A stretch of 64,000 nucleotides of DNA, from NCBI GenBank assembly GCA_964463355.1, contig CAYXBP010000001.1, forward strand, positions 1-64,000, written 5' to 3'. The DNA comes from Firm-04 sp964463355 (GTDB taxonomy: Bacteria; Bacillota; Clostridia; Oscillospirales; Ruminococcaceae). This document shows positions 1 through 8,144 of the stretch, in pieces. Numbering within the stretch: the first letter of the stretch is position 1; every line of letters starts with the position of its first letter. The translations under genes and the position numbers were made by a program. The notes beneath the pieces were generated by a model. It did no database searches, was not told where the DNA came from, and worked only from the letters and a program-made list of their open reading frames with translations.

Positions 1-327
1 CCGGATATTGATTCCTATATTGGTTTGATGCACACGCTGTTCACCTTGGAGGACAGATACGGCGTCACGATTGACAAAACAGACGGTGAAGTGTGCATGA
101 AGGTCGACGTCCGCAAAAACAAGGATGCTGCCCAGCTCCATGAAATGCTGTGTGCCTGGCGACAAGCTGCTGCTATGCTCAAGGCAGGTGAGATCACGCA
201 GGACGAATATGACCGCTGGCGTTACCACTATCCCGAATTTGACAACACTCAGCGTTGGGCGAAAGTGCCGAGTCAGGGACTTAGCGATCTACTGGTTGAA
301 CCCTTCAAAGACCAACTGAAAGATTAA
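1..327 (+). CDS. C-terminal end of an unrecognised protein (5' end outside window)
   Basis: The frame is open from base 1 to a TAA at 325-327, so this is probably the tail of a longer gene that starts left of the window. A TTG at 25 or ATG at 28 could also start it, but no ribosome site precedes them. The visible ~108 residues are hydrophilic and helix-prone, with a Trp/Tyr-rich patch (DRWRYHYPEF) and a C-terminal stretch with RWAKVPSQGLSDLL. No signal peptide or membrane segment is seen. I do not recognise the family and assign no function. A strong hairpin follows 14 bases after the stop. Confidence 0.6.
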   Translation, partial: PDIDSYIGLMHTLFTLEDRYGVTIDKTDGEVCMKVDVRKNKDAAQLHEMLCAWRQAAAMLKAGEITQDEYDRWRYHYPEFDNTQRWAKVPSQGLSDLLVEPFKDQLKD

Positions 328-337
328 AATGGACGAC

Positions 338-373
338 AAAAAGCCCGTACTGACATCCGATCAGTACGGGCTT
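338..373 (-). terminator. Hairpin terminator, best oriented for guaA
   Basis: A perfect 13-bp stem (341-353 with 361-373, seven-base loop) is followed on the minus strand by TTTTT (complement of 338-342). It therefore best ends the leftward guaA transcript, about 170 bases past its stop. On the + strand it may also close the gene at 1-327, but only a weak AT tail follows there. Confidence 0.7.
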
Positions 374-541
374 AAATGTTAATATGGGATTTTTGTGAGC
401 CATGAGAAATTACTCTTAACTCACAAGCCACTGGCAACGCAGAATAATTGCGTTTCAGCGGAATCTTATCAAAACCTTATCAGAAAGGGTGGGGGAAATC
501 CAAAAAGCGTTGCAATTCAAGCACTTTTCGGCTTTTCAGAG

Positions 542-1834
542 TTACTCCCACTCAATTGTGCCAGTGGGCTTGGGCGTCATATCGTAAAGTACGCGGTTAA
601 CGCCCTTCACCTCATTCAGGATACGCGCAGTGATTCTGTCCATCAGTGCCCAATCAATATGCTCGATTGTAGCTGTCATAGCATCCACAGTATTCACGGC
701 ACGAATAATAACAGGCCATTCAAAGGTACGGTTGTCATCTCGCACACCAACGGAACGCAGTTCGGGAATCAGGGTAAAATACTGCCATACCTTGCCACGC
801 AGACCTGCTTTTTCAAATTCCTCGCGCAAAATTGCATCCGATTCGCGTACGGCCTCCAGACGATCTCTGGTAATTGCCCCTAGGCAGCGCACGCCCAAAC
901 CAGGCCCAGGGAATGGCTGACGATACACCATGGAGTCGGGCAGACCCAACGCTTTACCTACAGCTCTTACTTCATCCTTGAACAGATACTTCAGCGGCTC
1001 GACCAACTCGAACTTATCCTTTAGGTCATCGGGCAGGCCGCCAACATTATGATGCGACTTTACTGCCTTACCAGATTGCATTCCGCTTTCCACAATATCG
1101 GGATAAATAGTGCCCTGTGCCAAGAATTTTACGCCATCCAGCTTTCTTGCCTCATCCGCAAACACATTGATAAATTCTGCACCAATAATCTTACGCTTTC
1201 TTTCAGGCTCCTCAACGCCTGCCAGAAGATTCAGAAAACGGTCAACGGCATCTACATAGATGAGGTCGGCATCCATTTCTTTGGTAAATACGCGGCAAAC
1301 CTCCTCAGGCTCGCCCTTACGCAGCAGGCCATGATTGACGTGTACACAGGTGAGCTGCTTGCCGATTGCCTTTACAAGCAATGCTGCCACAACGGAAGAA
1401 TCCACACCACCAGAAAGTGCCAACAGCACGCGATCATTGCCAACCTGCTCGCGAATCAGTGCAATCTGGTCATCAATGAAGTTCTGGGTATTCCAGTTTT
1501 TTTCGCAGTGGCAGGTATCGAACAAAAAGGTGCGCAGTGCCGCTTCGGGATACATATCTCCTTGATAATCTTGCGGCATTGCGGTGAAAATAGGAACCTG
1601 TATGTCCTCTGTGGAGTATCCGGAAGCATTAGAAGTGCTGGGATTCAGAATCACGCCTTTCAAGCCGGGTTTTGCGGCAAGCTCCTGTGTAGAGATGGTG
1701 CCGGGGTAAACCTCGCTGTAAACGCCTTCTGCACGAATCTGACGAGCGAGAGCAGCATTTTTATCTCCGCCCAGATCCACGATTGCAATGAGATCCTGTT
1801 TCATAGTTTCACCAAACCTTTCTGATTTTTTCAT
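542..1834 (-). CDS. guaA: GMP synthase with collapsed glutaminase domain
   Basis: Converts XMP to GMP using ATP and ammonia, the last step of guanine nucleotide synthesis in the cytosol. The ATP-pyrophosphatase half is complete: P-loop SGGVDSS at residues 141-147, and the C-terminal dimerisation domain ends in the usual family style (KPTGTIEWE). The N-terminal class I amidotransferase region is only about 100 residues (13-112), where the family has about 200. It starts normally (DLIAIVDLG, KGVILN) and ends normally (YPEAALRTFLFD), but the middle, including the CYGMQ-like nucleophile loop and its His, is absent. There is no frameshift. The protein is 430 aa against the usual 510-525. The start is set by GAGGAG nine bases upstream; an ATG at 1804 is an alternative. 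A consensus promoter lies at 1909-1937. The protein probably uses free ammonia or a separate glutaminase subunit. Confidence 0.95.
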   Translation of the reverse strand: MKKSERFGETMKQDLIAIVDLGGDKNAALARQIRAEGVYSEVYPGTISTQELAAKPGLKGVILNPSTSNASGYSTEDIQVPIFTAMPQDYQGDMYPEAALRTFLFDTCHCEKNWNTQNFIDDQIALIREQVGNDRVLLALSGGVDSSVVAALLVKAIGKQLTCVHVNHGLLRKGEPEEVCRVFTKEMDADLIYVDAVDRFLNLLAGVEEPERKRKIIGAEFINVFADEARKLDGVKFLAQGTIYPDIVESGMQSGKAVKSHHNVGGLPDDLKDKFELVEPLKYLFKDEVRAVGKALGLPDSMVYRQPFPGPGLGVRCLGAITRDRLEAVRESDAILREEFEKAGLRGKVWQYFTLIPELRSVGVRDDNRTFEWPVIIRAVNTVDAMTATIEHIDWALMDRITARILNEVKGVNRVLYDMTPKPTGTIEWE

Positions 1835-1908
1835 AACCGGGCACTCCTCGTATCATCACACGATGCCCAAACAAGAACGAGGCGCAATGTATGCCATGTG
1901 ATTCAAAT

Positions 1909-1937
1909 ATTATACCACGAGAAAAAAACGCTGTCAA
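1909..1937 (-). promoter_or_regulatory. Consensus sigma-A promoter of guaA
   Basis: On the minus strand TTGACA (1937-1932) is separated by 17 bases from TATAAT (1914-1909), with a TG one base before the -10. Every core position matches the vegetative consensus. Transcription should start near 1902, giving a leader of about 70 bases, too short for a purine riboswitch. Confidence 0.9.
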
Positions 1938-2056
1938 GACATTCTGCGCAAAAAATTCCGCTTGAAAAGAATCCCGCATTTTGCTGTGAAATCGTAACTT
2001 TCAACACCTTTTTTAGGGCAGCATCGTACAGAATCTGCATTTGTATTCTGCTATGG

Positions 2057-3085
2057 CTATTGCAGCGTGGTGTTGGGATAATAATGCGCCAGAATCTCCG
2101 CATAGCTGCTTCCTGCGGCTGCCATGGCATTGGCACCGTACTGACTCATACCCACTGCATGACCGTAACCCTTTGTAGTAAAAGTGAATCCGTTTTCATC
2201 GCAGGCAATGGTAAAACAGGCTGAACGCAGAGAAAACAACTCTCGAATTTGCTGCCCGCTCCATACATGGTCGCCGCACTGCACGCGCAGAACTGTTCCA
2301 GCTTCACTGGTTGTTCGCACTTGCAACCATTCGCTTTCTTCCTCAGGCAAATGCAGGGATGGCGCAGCTGCTGTCAAAGTAGCACGAACCGCCTCTGCGG
2401 TGAAGGTGGCGGTATCCAGATACCTTGGGGCGTTGGCATCAGATGCAGAATCGACAGAAACAAGATAAGCAAGGGGTGCGCCCCATATGGTTTCCGCATT
2501 TTCGGTTTTGCCTGGGCACATGGCATGAAATGCAGCAATAATCGGTTCATTTTCGTAGTAAAGCAGTTTATCGCACACGGCATCTACCGCATCTGCGACC
2601 TTGTTGTAGTAGAGTGCAAAACGATCTCCAAATGCACTGCGAATCTGACTTTCGGTATAATATGCCTGATACACGCTGCTGTCATTGGAAAAATCCGCGC
2701 CGAACAATGCAGGATCGGGTTTTTCGCGATTTTGACGGCTGATACGTTCAGCGTAAGTATGTGCCGCTACCGCTTGTGCCTTTAGTGCTTCGAGTTCAAA
2801 GGTTGCAGGCATTTCAGCACATACAACCCCAATAAGATACTCGCGCAGCGGCACCTCGGATACAGTCCCTGTGGTCACATCCAGCACCCGATAGCATACC
2901 GCATCCTTTACTGTTGCAGAGGATGATTCTTTTGCAATCGCCGATGATGGTTCTGTCGCCGACGACGCAGCTTTTTCTATAGGCAGACGATGCTCCGCCA
3001 CCAGTGCTGTTGATGGGATCAGCAGCATTGCCGCTGCTGTAAACAGATAAAATTGAAATTGTCGCAAGCCCATAGAAGCCCCCAT
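2057..3085 (-). CDS. spoIID: SpoIID/LytB-type peptidoglycan lytic transglycosylase
   Basis: SpoIID in the mother cell cleaves denuded glycan strands during engulfment; LytB relatives act in other wall processes. The 342-aa protein has an N-terminal hydrophobic anchor or signal (about 9-30), a Ser/Ala-rich spacer (35-60), then the SpoIID domain. Visible family marks are the EMP triplet at 91-93 (catalytic Glu in SpoIID), KAQAVAAHTYA just after it, and the C-terminal GYGHAVGMSQYGANAMA block. The start is uncertain: ATG at 3085 has no clear ribosome site, and ATG at 3073 follows GGGGGC. It is divergent from citrate synthase. No neighbouring spoIIQ or spoIIIA gene is present, so a vegetative SpoIID-like role is possible. 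Confidence 0.88.
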   Translation of the reverse strand: MGASMGLRQFQFYLFTAAAMLLIPSTALVAEHRLPIEKAASSATEPSSAIAKESSSATVKDAVCYRVLDVTTGTVSEVPLREYLIGVVCAEMPATFELEALKAQAVAAHTYAERISRQNREKPDPALFGADFSNDSSVYQAYYTESQIRSAFGDRFALYYNKVADAVDAVCDKLLYYENEPIIAAFHAMCPGKTENAETIWGAPLAYLVSVDSASDANAPRYLDTATFTAEAVRATLTAAAPSLHLPEEESEWLQVRTTSEAGTVLRVQCGDHVWSGQQIRELFSLRSACFTIACDENGFTFTTKGYGHAVGMSQYGANAMAAAGSSYAEILAHYYPNTTLQ

Positions 3086-3091
3086 AGAAAA

Positions 3092-3119
3092 ATTATGCTG
3101 TACTGCACAAAACTTTCAA
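3092..3119 (-). promoter_or_regulatory. Possible promoter of the spoIID-like gene
   Basis: On the minus strand TTGAAA (3119-3114) and CATAAT (3097-3092) are 16 bases apart, directly upstream of the coding start. This is a plausible but weak vegetative promoter; no clear sigma-E or sigma-F pattern stands out. Confidence 0.35.
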
Positions 3120-3126
3120 ATTGCCA

Positions 3127-3155
3127 TTGACAGAAATCTAAAAAAAAAGTATAAT
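3127..3155 (+). promoter_or_regulatory. Consensus sigma-A promoter of the citrate synthase operon
   Basis: TTGACA (3127-3132), a 17-base A-rich spacer and TATAAT (3150-3155) match the vegetative consensus exactly. Transcription should start near 3162, about 56 bases before the ATG. Confidence 0.9.
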
Positions 3156-3217
3156 AAGAATAAGTGCATTTACTTGCATACCCCCTCATCTTTTGTCCAG
3201 AAAGGGAAGCGTGACCG

Positions 3218-4579
3218 ATGAATCATTTTGAGAACAATGCCTCTATTGAAAAACTATGCGAAGATTTGAAGGAATATTCCGCAATTGATCCTTCACTGTT
3301 TCAGAAGTATCATGTTAACCGCGGATTGCGCCGCCCCGATGGGACAGGCGTGGTTGCGGGATTAACCAAAATCTGTAATGTACATGGCTATGTACTCAAC
3401 GAAGGTGAACTGGAAGCAATTCCTGGTGAGTTAATCTACCGCGGCTACCAGATTACCGATCTTGTGCGGAACGCGGAAAAAGAAAACCGCTTCGGCTATG
3501 AGGAAACTGCCTATTTACTGCTGTTTGGTACGCTGCCCGATGCCGATACTCTCGCAGGATTTCGCAAGGTGCTAGCAAATTTTCGTGAGCTGCCCGATTC
3601 TTTCGTCATAGATATGATCGCAAAAGCTCCTTCGCATAATATCATGAACAAGCTTGCACGTTCGGTGCTGGCACTGTATTCATATGATCCAGACTGTGAA
3701 GTGCGTACAATTGAGAATGAAGTGCGTATCGCCGTTTCCATGATCGCACGTCTGCCTGTCATTATGACAAATGCTTATCAAGTCAAGCGGCAACACTTTG
3801 ACGGCGAAAGTCTTGTGATGCATCCGCTTCGCCCTGAAGAAAGCACCGCAGAAACCATTCTGTCACTGCTGCGTCTTGACCGTCAGTATACCCCAGAAGA
3901 GGCGCATCTGCTGGATGTCTGCATGATGCTGCACGCGGAACATGGCGGTGGCAATAATTCGGCATTTACCTGTCGTGTGCTGACTTCTTCTGGCACAGAT
4001 CCCTATGCTGCCTACGCGGGGGCTATCAGTTCGTTGAAGGGCTTTCGTCACGGTGGCGCAAATTACAAGGTGATTGACCAGTTGGAGTTGTTCAAGTCCA
4101 AAGTGAAAAATCCTGATAACGAAGGCGAAATTGCTGATCTTATCCGTCTGATTCTGCACAAGCAGGCAGGCGATGGCGCAGGTCTGGTTTATGGTATGGG
4201 CCATGCAGTGTATACGCTTTCCGATCCTCGCGCTGTGTTGCTGAAAGAAAAAGCTCACGCGCTTGCCAAGGGTACTGCCTTTGAGGAGGATTATCGGCTG
4301 CTGGATGCCATTGAACGCCTGACACCACAGTTGGTCGGCGAAAAATCCCCGAATGCCGCAGCCAAGCACATTTGTGCCAATGTGGATATGTATTCGGGTT
4401 TGGTGTATCGTATGCTGGGTGTGCCAGAAGATCTGTTTACCCCGATGTTCGCTGTATCTCGTATTGCCGGTTGGGCTGCACACCGCATCGAGGAAGTGCT
4501 GACTGGCGGTAGAATTATGCGCCCTGCATACAAATCCATTGCCAAAAAGAGCGTGTATACGCCCCTTGCTGAACGATAA
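3218..4579 (+). CDS. gltA: Citrate synthase
   Basis: Condenses oxaloacetate and acetyl-CoA to citrate, here most likely the entry to 2-oxoglutarate and glutamate synthesis in an anaerobe with a partial TCA cycle. The 453-aa length fits the longer clostridial form. Active-site landmarks are visible: LHAEHGGGNNSAF near 238-250, GMGHAVYTLSDPRA near 327-339 with its His, and the later NVDMYSG Asp block. The start ATG follows AAGGGAAG at normal distance and a consensus promoter. The stop overlaps the ATG of the next gene by one base (TAATG), so the lipoprotein is probably translationally coupled. 2-methylcitrate synthase is a close alternative, but no methylcitrate genes are nearby. Confidence 0.93.
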   Translation: MNHFENNASIEKLCEDLKEYSAIDPSLFQKYHVNRGLRRPDGTGVVAGLTKICNVHGYVLNEGELEAIPGELIYRGYQITDLVRNAEKENRFGYEETAYLLLFGTLPDADTLAGFRKVLANFRELPDSFVIDMIAKAPSHNIMNKLARSVLALYSYDPDCEVRTIENEVRIAVSMIARLPVIMTNAYQVKRQHFDGESLVMHPLRPEESTAETILSLLRLDRQYTPEEAHLLDVCMMLHAEHGGGNNSAFTCRVLTSSGTDPYAAYAGAISSLKGFRHGGANYKVIDQLELFKSKVKNPDNEGEIADLIRLILHKQAGDGAGLVYGMGHAVYTLSDPRAVLLKEKAHALAKGTAFEEDYRLLDAIERLTPQLVGEKSPNAAAKHICANVDMYSGLVYRMLGVPEDLFTPMFAVSRIAGWAAHRIEEVLTGGRIMRPAYKSIAKKSVYTPLAER

Positions 4580-5940
4580 TGGCGCGCAGAAGGCGTGTCC
4601 TTGCTGCCGCACTCGGTATGTATACTGCGCTGTTGCTTGGCGGTTGTCAGTTTTCCATGACGGTGGACACTTTGCTTTCACCGCCCCGACTAACCGAACA
4701 GCAGGAGCAGATCTATCAGGCACTGCAAACGGCAACAGGTGATAATATCAGCCTGAAATACCCCAAATCCGGCGATCGGCTCTCAGCTTTTACCGTGGAG
4801 GACTTGGACGCGGACGGGGAAAGCGAGGCAATCGTGTTTTATGAAGTCAGCATGGTAAGTGCAGAGGAAAACCCCCTGCGGTTTTGCTTGCTGGATTGCG
4901 AAAATGGTGTGTGGCGCGCCATCACTGACTATACCACTCCTGGTGCCGCTGTGGAATGCGTGATTGTTTCACAATTGGGTAACAATGACCGCACCAATCT
5001 TATTATTGGGTATAGCATGGTGAATGGCGGCGGCTATGCGGTAGAAGTGTTCCATTACGAGGAAGATACGCTGGAACGTACACTTACAACACCCTATACA
5101 AAAATGGACATCAGTGATCTAAATGGTGATGGTACCAACGAATTGCTCATCGTCAATGCTGCAACGCTTTCCGCCGCCGCGTCGGCGGCGGTGTATGCGC
5201 TCGACGAAAACGGAATCTACTACCAGTCGCAGATCAGCTTAAATGGTCAGTATTCCGATATCAGCCGTATTGTGTATGGTAGATTACCCTGCGGCGACCC
5301 TACGGGGGCATCTACGCTGCATTATGCAAGCGGCATCTATATTGATGGCGTATCTGGTGCGACTACAGTACAAACGGAAGTGCTGCTGTACGAAGATCAG
5401 CAACTCATACCAGTGTACGTGGATAGCACAGAACGATTCCCGAGCAGTACCAGAAATTCTGCTTGCCCGACATTCGATATCGACAATGACGGCGAAGCGG
5501 AAATTCCCGTGCAGACCGTGTTTTATGGGTATTCCGAAGCGGTGGATTCCGAACGCATCGCCATGACCAATTGGTATGTGTGCCGCAATGGCACGTTGAT
5601 GCGCGAGTATTCATCGTATTATTCCGCCAATGATGGTTACGCTTTTTTGTTGCCCTCACGGTGGGAGAAAAAGGTCACGGTGGTGCAGGAATTTGAAACC
5701 ATCGTGTTTCATGTGCTGGATACCGAGCAAACTTCGGAGGAAGGCGGCCCTGTTGTCAAGCAGCCGCTGCTGCGTTTGGCGGTGGTCAGCGATGCGGTGG
5801 AATCCAACGCATTGCAGCAGGAAGGCTATCTGCTGCTGCGTCAGCAAAACGGCAACGATTATCTTGCAAAGATCGAGCAGACAGATCGGTCACTTTCATT
5901 GACGCAAAGTGAGCTGCTGTTTGCGATGCGATATCTCTGA
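4579..5940 (+). CDS. Putative lipoprotein with Asp-rich FG-GAP/VCBS-like repeats
   Basis: A 453-aa exported protein of unknown role. Residues 1-23 form a lipoprotein signal (Arg-rich n-region, LLLGGC lipobox, Cys at 23), so it should be anchored to the outer face of the membrane. The body contains repeated DLDADGESEA, DLNGDGTNEL and DIDNDGEAEI segments, which look like the calcium-binding loops of integrin-alpha-like (FG-GAP/VCBS) beta-propellers. It starts at the last base of the citrate synthase stop codon and runs to within 25 bases of the response regulator, so it shares their operon. It could be an extracellular sensor or accessory for the two-component system, but that is only positional inference. 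Confidence 0.75.
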   Translation: MARRRRVLAAALGMYTALLLGGCQFSMTVDTLLSPPRLTEQQEQIYQALQTATGDNISLKYPKSGDRLSAFTVEDLDADGESEAIVFYEVSMVSAEENPLRFCLLDCENGVWRAITDYTTPGAAVECVIVSQLGNNDRTNLIIGYSMVNGGGYAVEVFHYEEDTLERTLTTPYTKMDISDLNGDGTNELLIVNAATLSAAASAAVYALDENGIYYQSQISLNGQYSDISRIVYGRLPCGDPTGASTLHYASGIYIDGVSGATTVQTEVLLYEDQQLIPVYVDSTERFPSSTRNSACPTFDIDNDGEAEIPVQTVFYGYSEAVDSERIAMTNWYVCRNGTLMREYSSYYSANDGYAFLLPSRWEKKVTVVQEFETIVFHVLDTEQTSEEGGPVVKQPLLRLAVVSDAVESNALQQEGYLLLRQQNGNDYLAKIEQTDRSLSLTQSELLFAMRYL

Positions 5941-5962
5941 AAACGAGAAAGGTGAGGATCCT

Positions 5963-6661
5963 ATGAAGCGAGTTCTGGTGTGCGAGGACGAAGATAATAT
6001 CCGCGAGTTTGTTGTCATTAATCTGAAGCGTGCAGGCTACGATGTGGTGGATGTGGACTGCGGTGAAGCGGCGATTCGTATGTTTGACCGTGAGCGCGGT
6101 AACTTTGATGTGGTGCTGCTGGATGTGATGATGCCTGGGATTGATGGCTTTACCGTCTGCAAGCGTCTGCGTGAGCGTTCCTCCTCCATCGGTATCATTA
6201 TGTTGACTGCAAAATCGCAGGAAATGGATAAGGTCAATGGTCTGATGATCGGCGCGGATGACTACATCACAAAGCCATTTGCCCCTTCGGAACTGACTGC
6301 CCGTGTGGATGCCATCTACCGTCGCGTGTGCATGAGCGTGACACGCGTGAAGAAAGAATCCACATTGGAATCTGGTCCTTTTGTGCTGAATCTGACCAGC
6401 CATACCATGACAAAGCGCGGTAAACTCGTTGAGCTGACACAGGTAGAGTATGAGATTCTGGAGTATTTTCTGCGCAACAAGAATACTGCGCTCGACCGCA
6501 GCAGCATCTTGGCGCAGGTATGGGGCAATGATTACTACGGCGGAGACAAGATCGTGGATGTAAATATTCGCCGCCTGCGCATGAAAATCGAGGAAGAGCC
6601 GTCCAATCCACGGTATATTGTGACCGTGTGGGGCTACGGCTACAAATGGGCAGAAAAATGA
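5963..6661 (+). CDS. OmpR/PhoB-family response regulator
   Basis: A 232-aa two-domain regulator. The receiver domain (about 1-118) has the acidic pocket (CEDED), the phospho-acceptor Asp54 in VVLLDVMMPG, and the Lys of ITKPFAPSEL. The C-terminal winged helix (about 135-232) has the usual VDVNIRRLRMKIE recognition helix and ends in VWGYGYKW. The start is the ATG preceded by GAAAGGTGAGG; the frame extends further upstream into the lipoprotein gene, but that is not used. It is followed 36 bases later by its kinase. Its targets cannot be read from the window. Confidence 0.93.
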   Translation: MKRVLVCEDEDNIREFVVINLKRAGYDVVDVDCGEAAIRMFDRERGNFDVVLLDVMMPGIDGFTVCKRLRERSSSIGIIMLTAKSQEMDKVNGLMIGADDYITKPFAPSELTARVDAIYRRVCMSVTRVKKESTLESGPFVLNLTSHTMTKRGKLVELTQVEYEILEYFLRNKNTALDRSSILAQVWGNDYYGGDKIVDVNIRRLRMKIEEEPSNPRYIVTVWGYGYKWAEK

Positions 6662-6697
6662 TTCGCCCAGCCGTTACCGCAAGGAGCAATACAAATC

Positions 6698-8110
6698 ATG
6701 GCAAAACGAAGCATCACTCGCCGTTGGTTTACCAATAACTTGGGCGTGATTGTGCTGATATTGACAGTAATTGAGCTTGCATTGATCTATGCTGTGCAAA
6801 GCTATTACTACAATTCGGCACAGCAATATCTGGTTTCTAAAGTCAATGCGGTGGCGGGTGTTCTGACCCGTTACGCTGCGGATTCCAGCTTAAACCTCAA
6901 CGCGGAGCTGCGTCGCACGCTTGAAAGCTTCTCCGATAAGGATAAAATGGAGATGATGGCGATTGACAACGACGGCATCATCGTGTTGACTTCATCGGGA
7001 TTCTCTCCCGATGAAACCACTGCGATGCCCGATTACGACATGGCTATGAGCGAGAGCGATACCGTAAGCACCTACGGTTACAGCATCAGTCGCTCGCCAA
7101 ATGGTGAACGGATCATGGCGGTGTCCTACCCAATTTATCACATCAGCAACCAGTACAGTGCCATTCGTGTGGTCACTTCTCTGGAAGCGATCGACGATTC
7201 CATTGTTACCTTTGTGCTGGCAGCGACCTGCGTGGCAGTTGCCGTGATCGTGCTGCTGGGATTTACAGGTATGTATTTTGTGCGTTCCATTGTGCGCCCC
7301 ATTCGTGCGATCAGTGACAATACCGCAAAGTTTGCCCAGGGCGATTTTACCGCGCGTATCGAACAGCAGAGCGAGGACGAGATCGGCGACCTGTGCATTG
7401 CCATCAACCACATGGCAGATGAACTTTCCAATGCCGAAACCACGAAAAACGAGTTTATCAGCTCCGTATCTCATGAATTGCGCACGCCGCTGACCGCGAT
7501 TAAAGGCTGGGCGGAAACGCTTCATGACGGTGCCGATGCGGAAACCATGCAAAAAGGTCTGCGCGTTATCATGGGCGAAAGTGAACGACTTTCCGGCATG
7601 GTGGAGGAGCTGCTGGATTTTTCCCGTATGCAGAGCGGACATTTTACCCTCGACCTTGCTGCGATGGATGTGCTTGCCGAACTGGGCGATGCGGTACTCA
7701 TTTACATGGAGCGATCCAAAAAGGATAACATCAACATCGAATACGATGAGCCGGAAATGCTCCCCATTGTGTATGGCGATAAAAACCGTATCCGGCAAGT
7801 GTTTATTAACATTATTGATAATGCAATCAAGTATTCGGAAGCTGGCAGTACCGTGTTTATCTGCGCCGATGCGCCCTCAAAGCATACCGTGCGCGTGTCC
7901 GTTACCGATCAGGGATGTGGCATCAAGAGTGCCGATCTGCCGAAGATCAAGACAAAGTTTTATAAGCCCAACCATACCCGCAGAGGTGCAGGTATCGGTC
8001 TTGCTGTTGCCGATGAGATCGTCACTATGCACGGCGGTACCCTACTGGTAGAGAGTACCGAGGGCATCGGTACAAAAGTGACCATTACTCTGCCCTCGCA
8101 TACAGCGTAG
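6698..8110 (+). CDS. Membrane sensor histidine kinase
   Basis: A 470-aa sensor kinase, partner of the preceding regulator. Two membrane segments (about 12-34 and 171-196) flank an extracellular sensor of about 135 residues. A HAMP linker (about 197-250), the HisKA dimer with His259 in SVSHELRTPL, and a HATPase_c domain with N box (NIIDNAIKYS), G1 (DQGCGI) and G2 (GAGIGLAVA) motifs follow. AAGGAG precedes the ATG. Architecture resembles the PhoR/WalK class. The extracellular domain shows no family I can name, so the signal is unknown. Confidence 0.93.
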   Translation: MAKRSITRRWFTNNLGVIVLILTVIELALIYAVQSYYYNSAQQYLVSKVNAVAGVLTRYAADSSLNLNAELRRTLESFSDKDKMEMMAIDNDGIIVLTSSGFSPDETTAMPDYDMAMSESDTVSTYGYSISRSPNGERIMAVSYPIYHISNQYSAIRVVTSLEAIDDSIVTFVLAATCVAVAVIVLLGFTGMYFVRSIVRPIRAISDNTAKFAQGDFTARIEQQSEDEIGDLCIAINHMADELSNAETTKNEFISSVSHELRTPLTAIKGWAETLHDGADAETMQKGLRVIMGESERLSGMVEELLDFSRMQSGHFTLDLAAMDVLAELGDAVLIYMERSKKDNINIEYDEPEMLPIVYGDKNRIRQVFINIIDNAIKYSEAGSTVFICADAPSKHTVRVSVTDQGCGIKSADLPKIKTKFYKPNHTRRGAGIGLAVADEIVTMHGGTLLVESTEGIGTKVTITLPSHTA

Positions 8111-8144
8111 TACTGTACCGTTAATCCAAATAGAGGAGAACAAT

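Noticed and set aside
1838..1902. Possible purine riboswitch before guaA.
   Set aside because: The predicted leader is only about 70 bases and lacks the three-way junction pattern.
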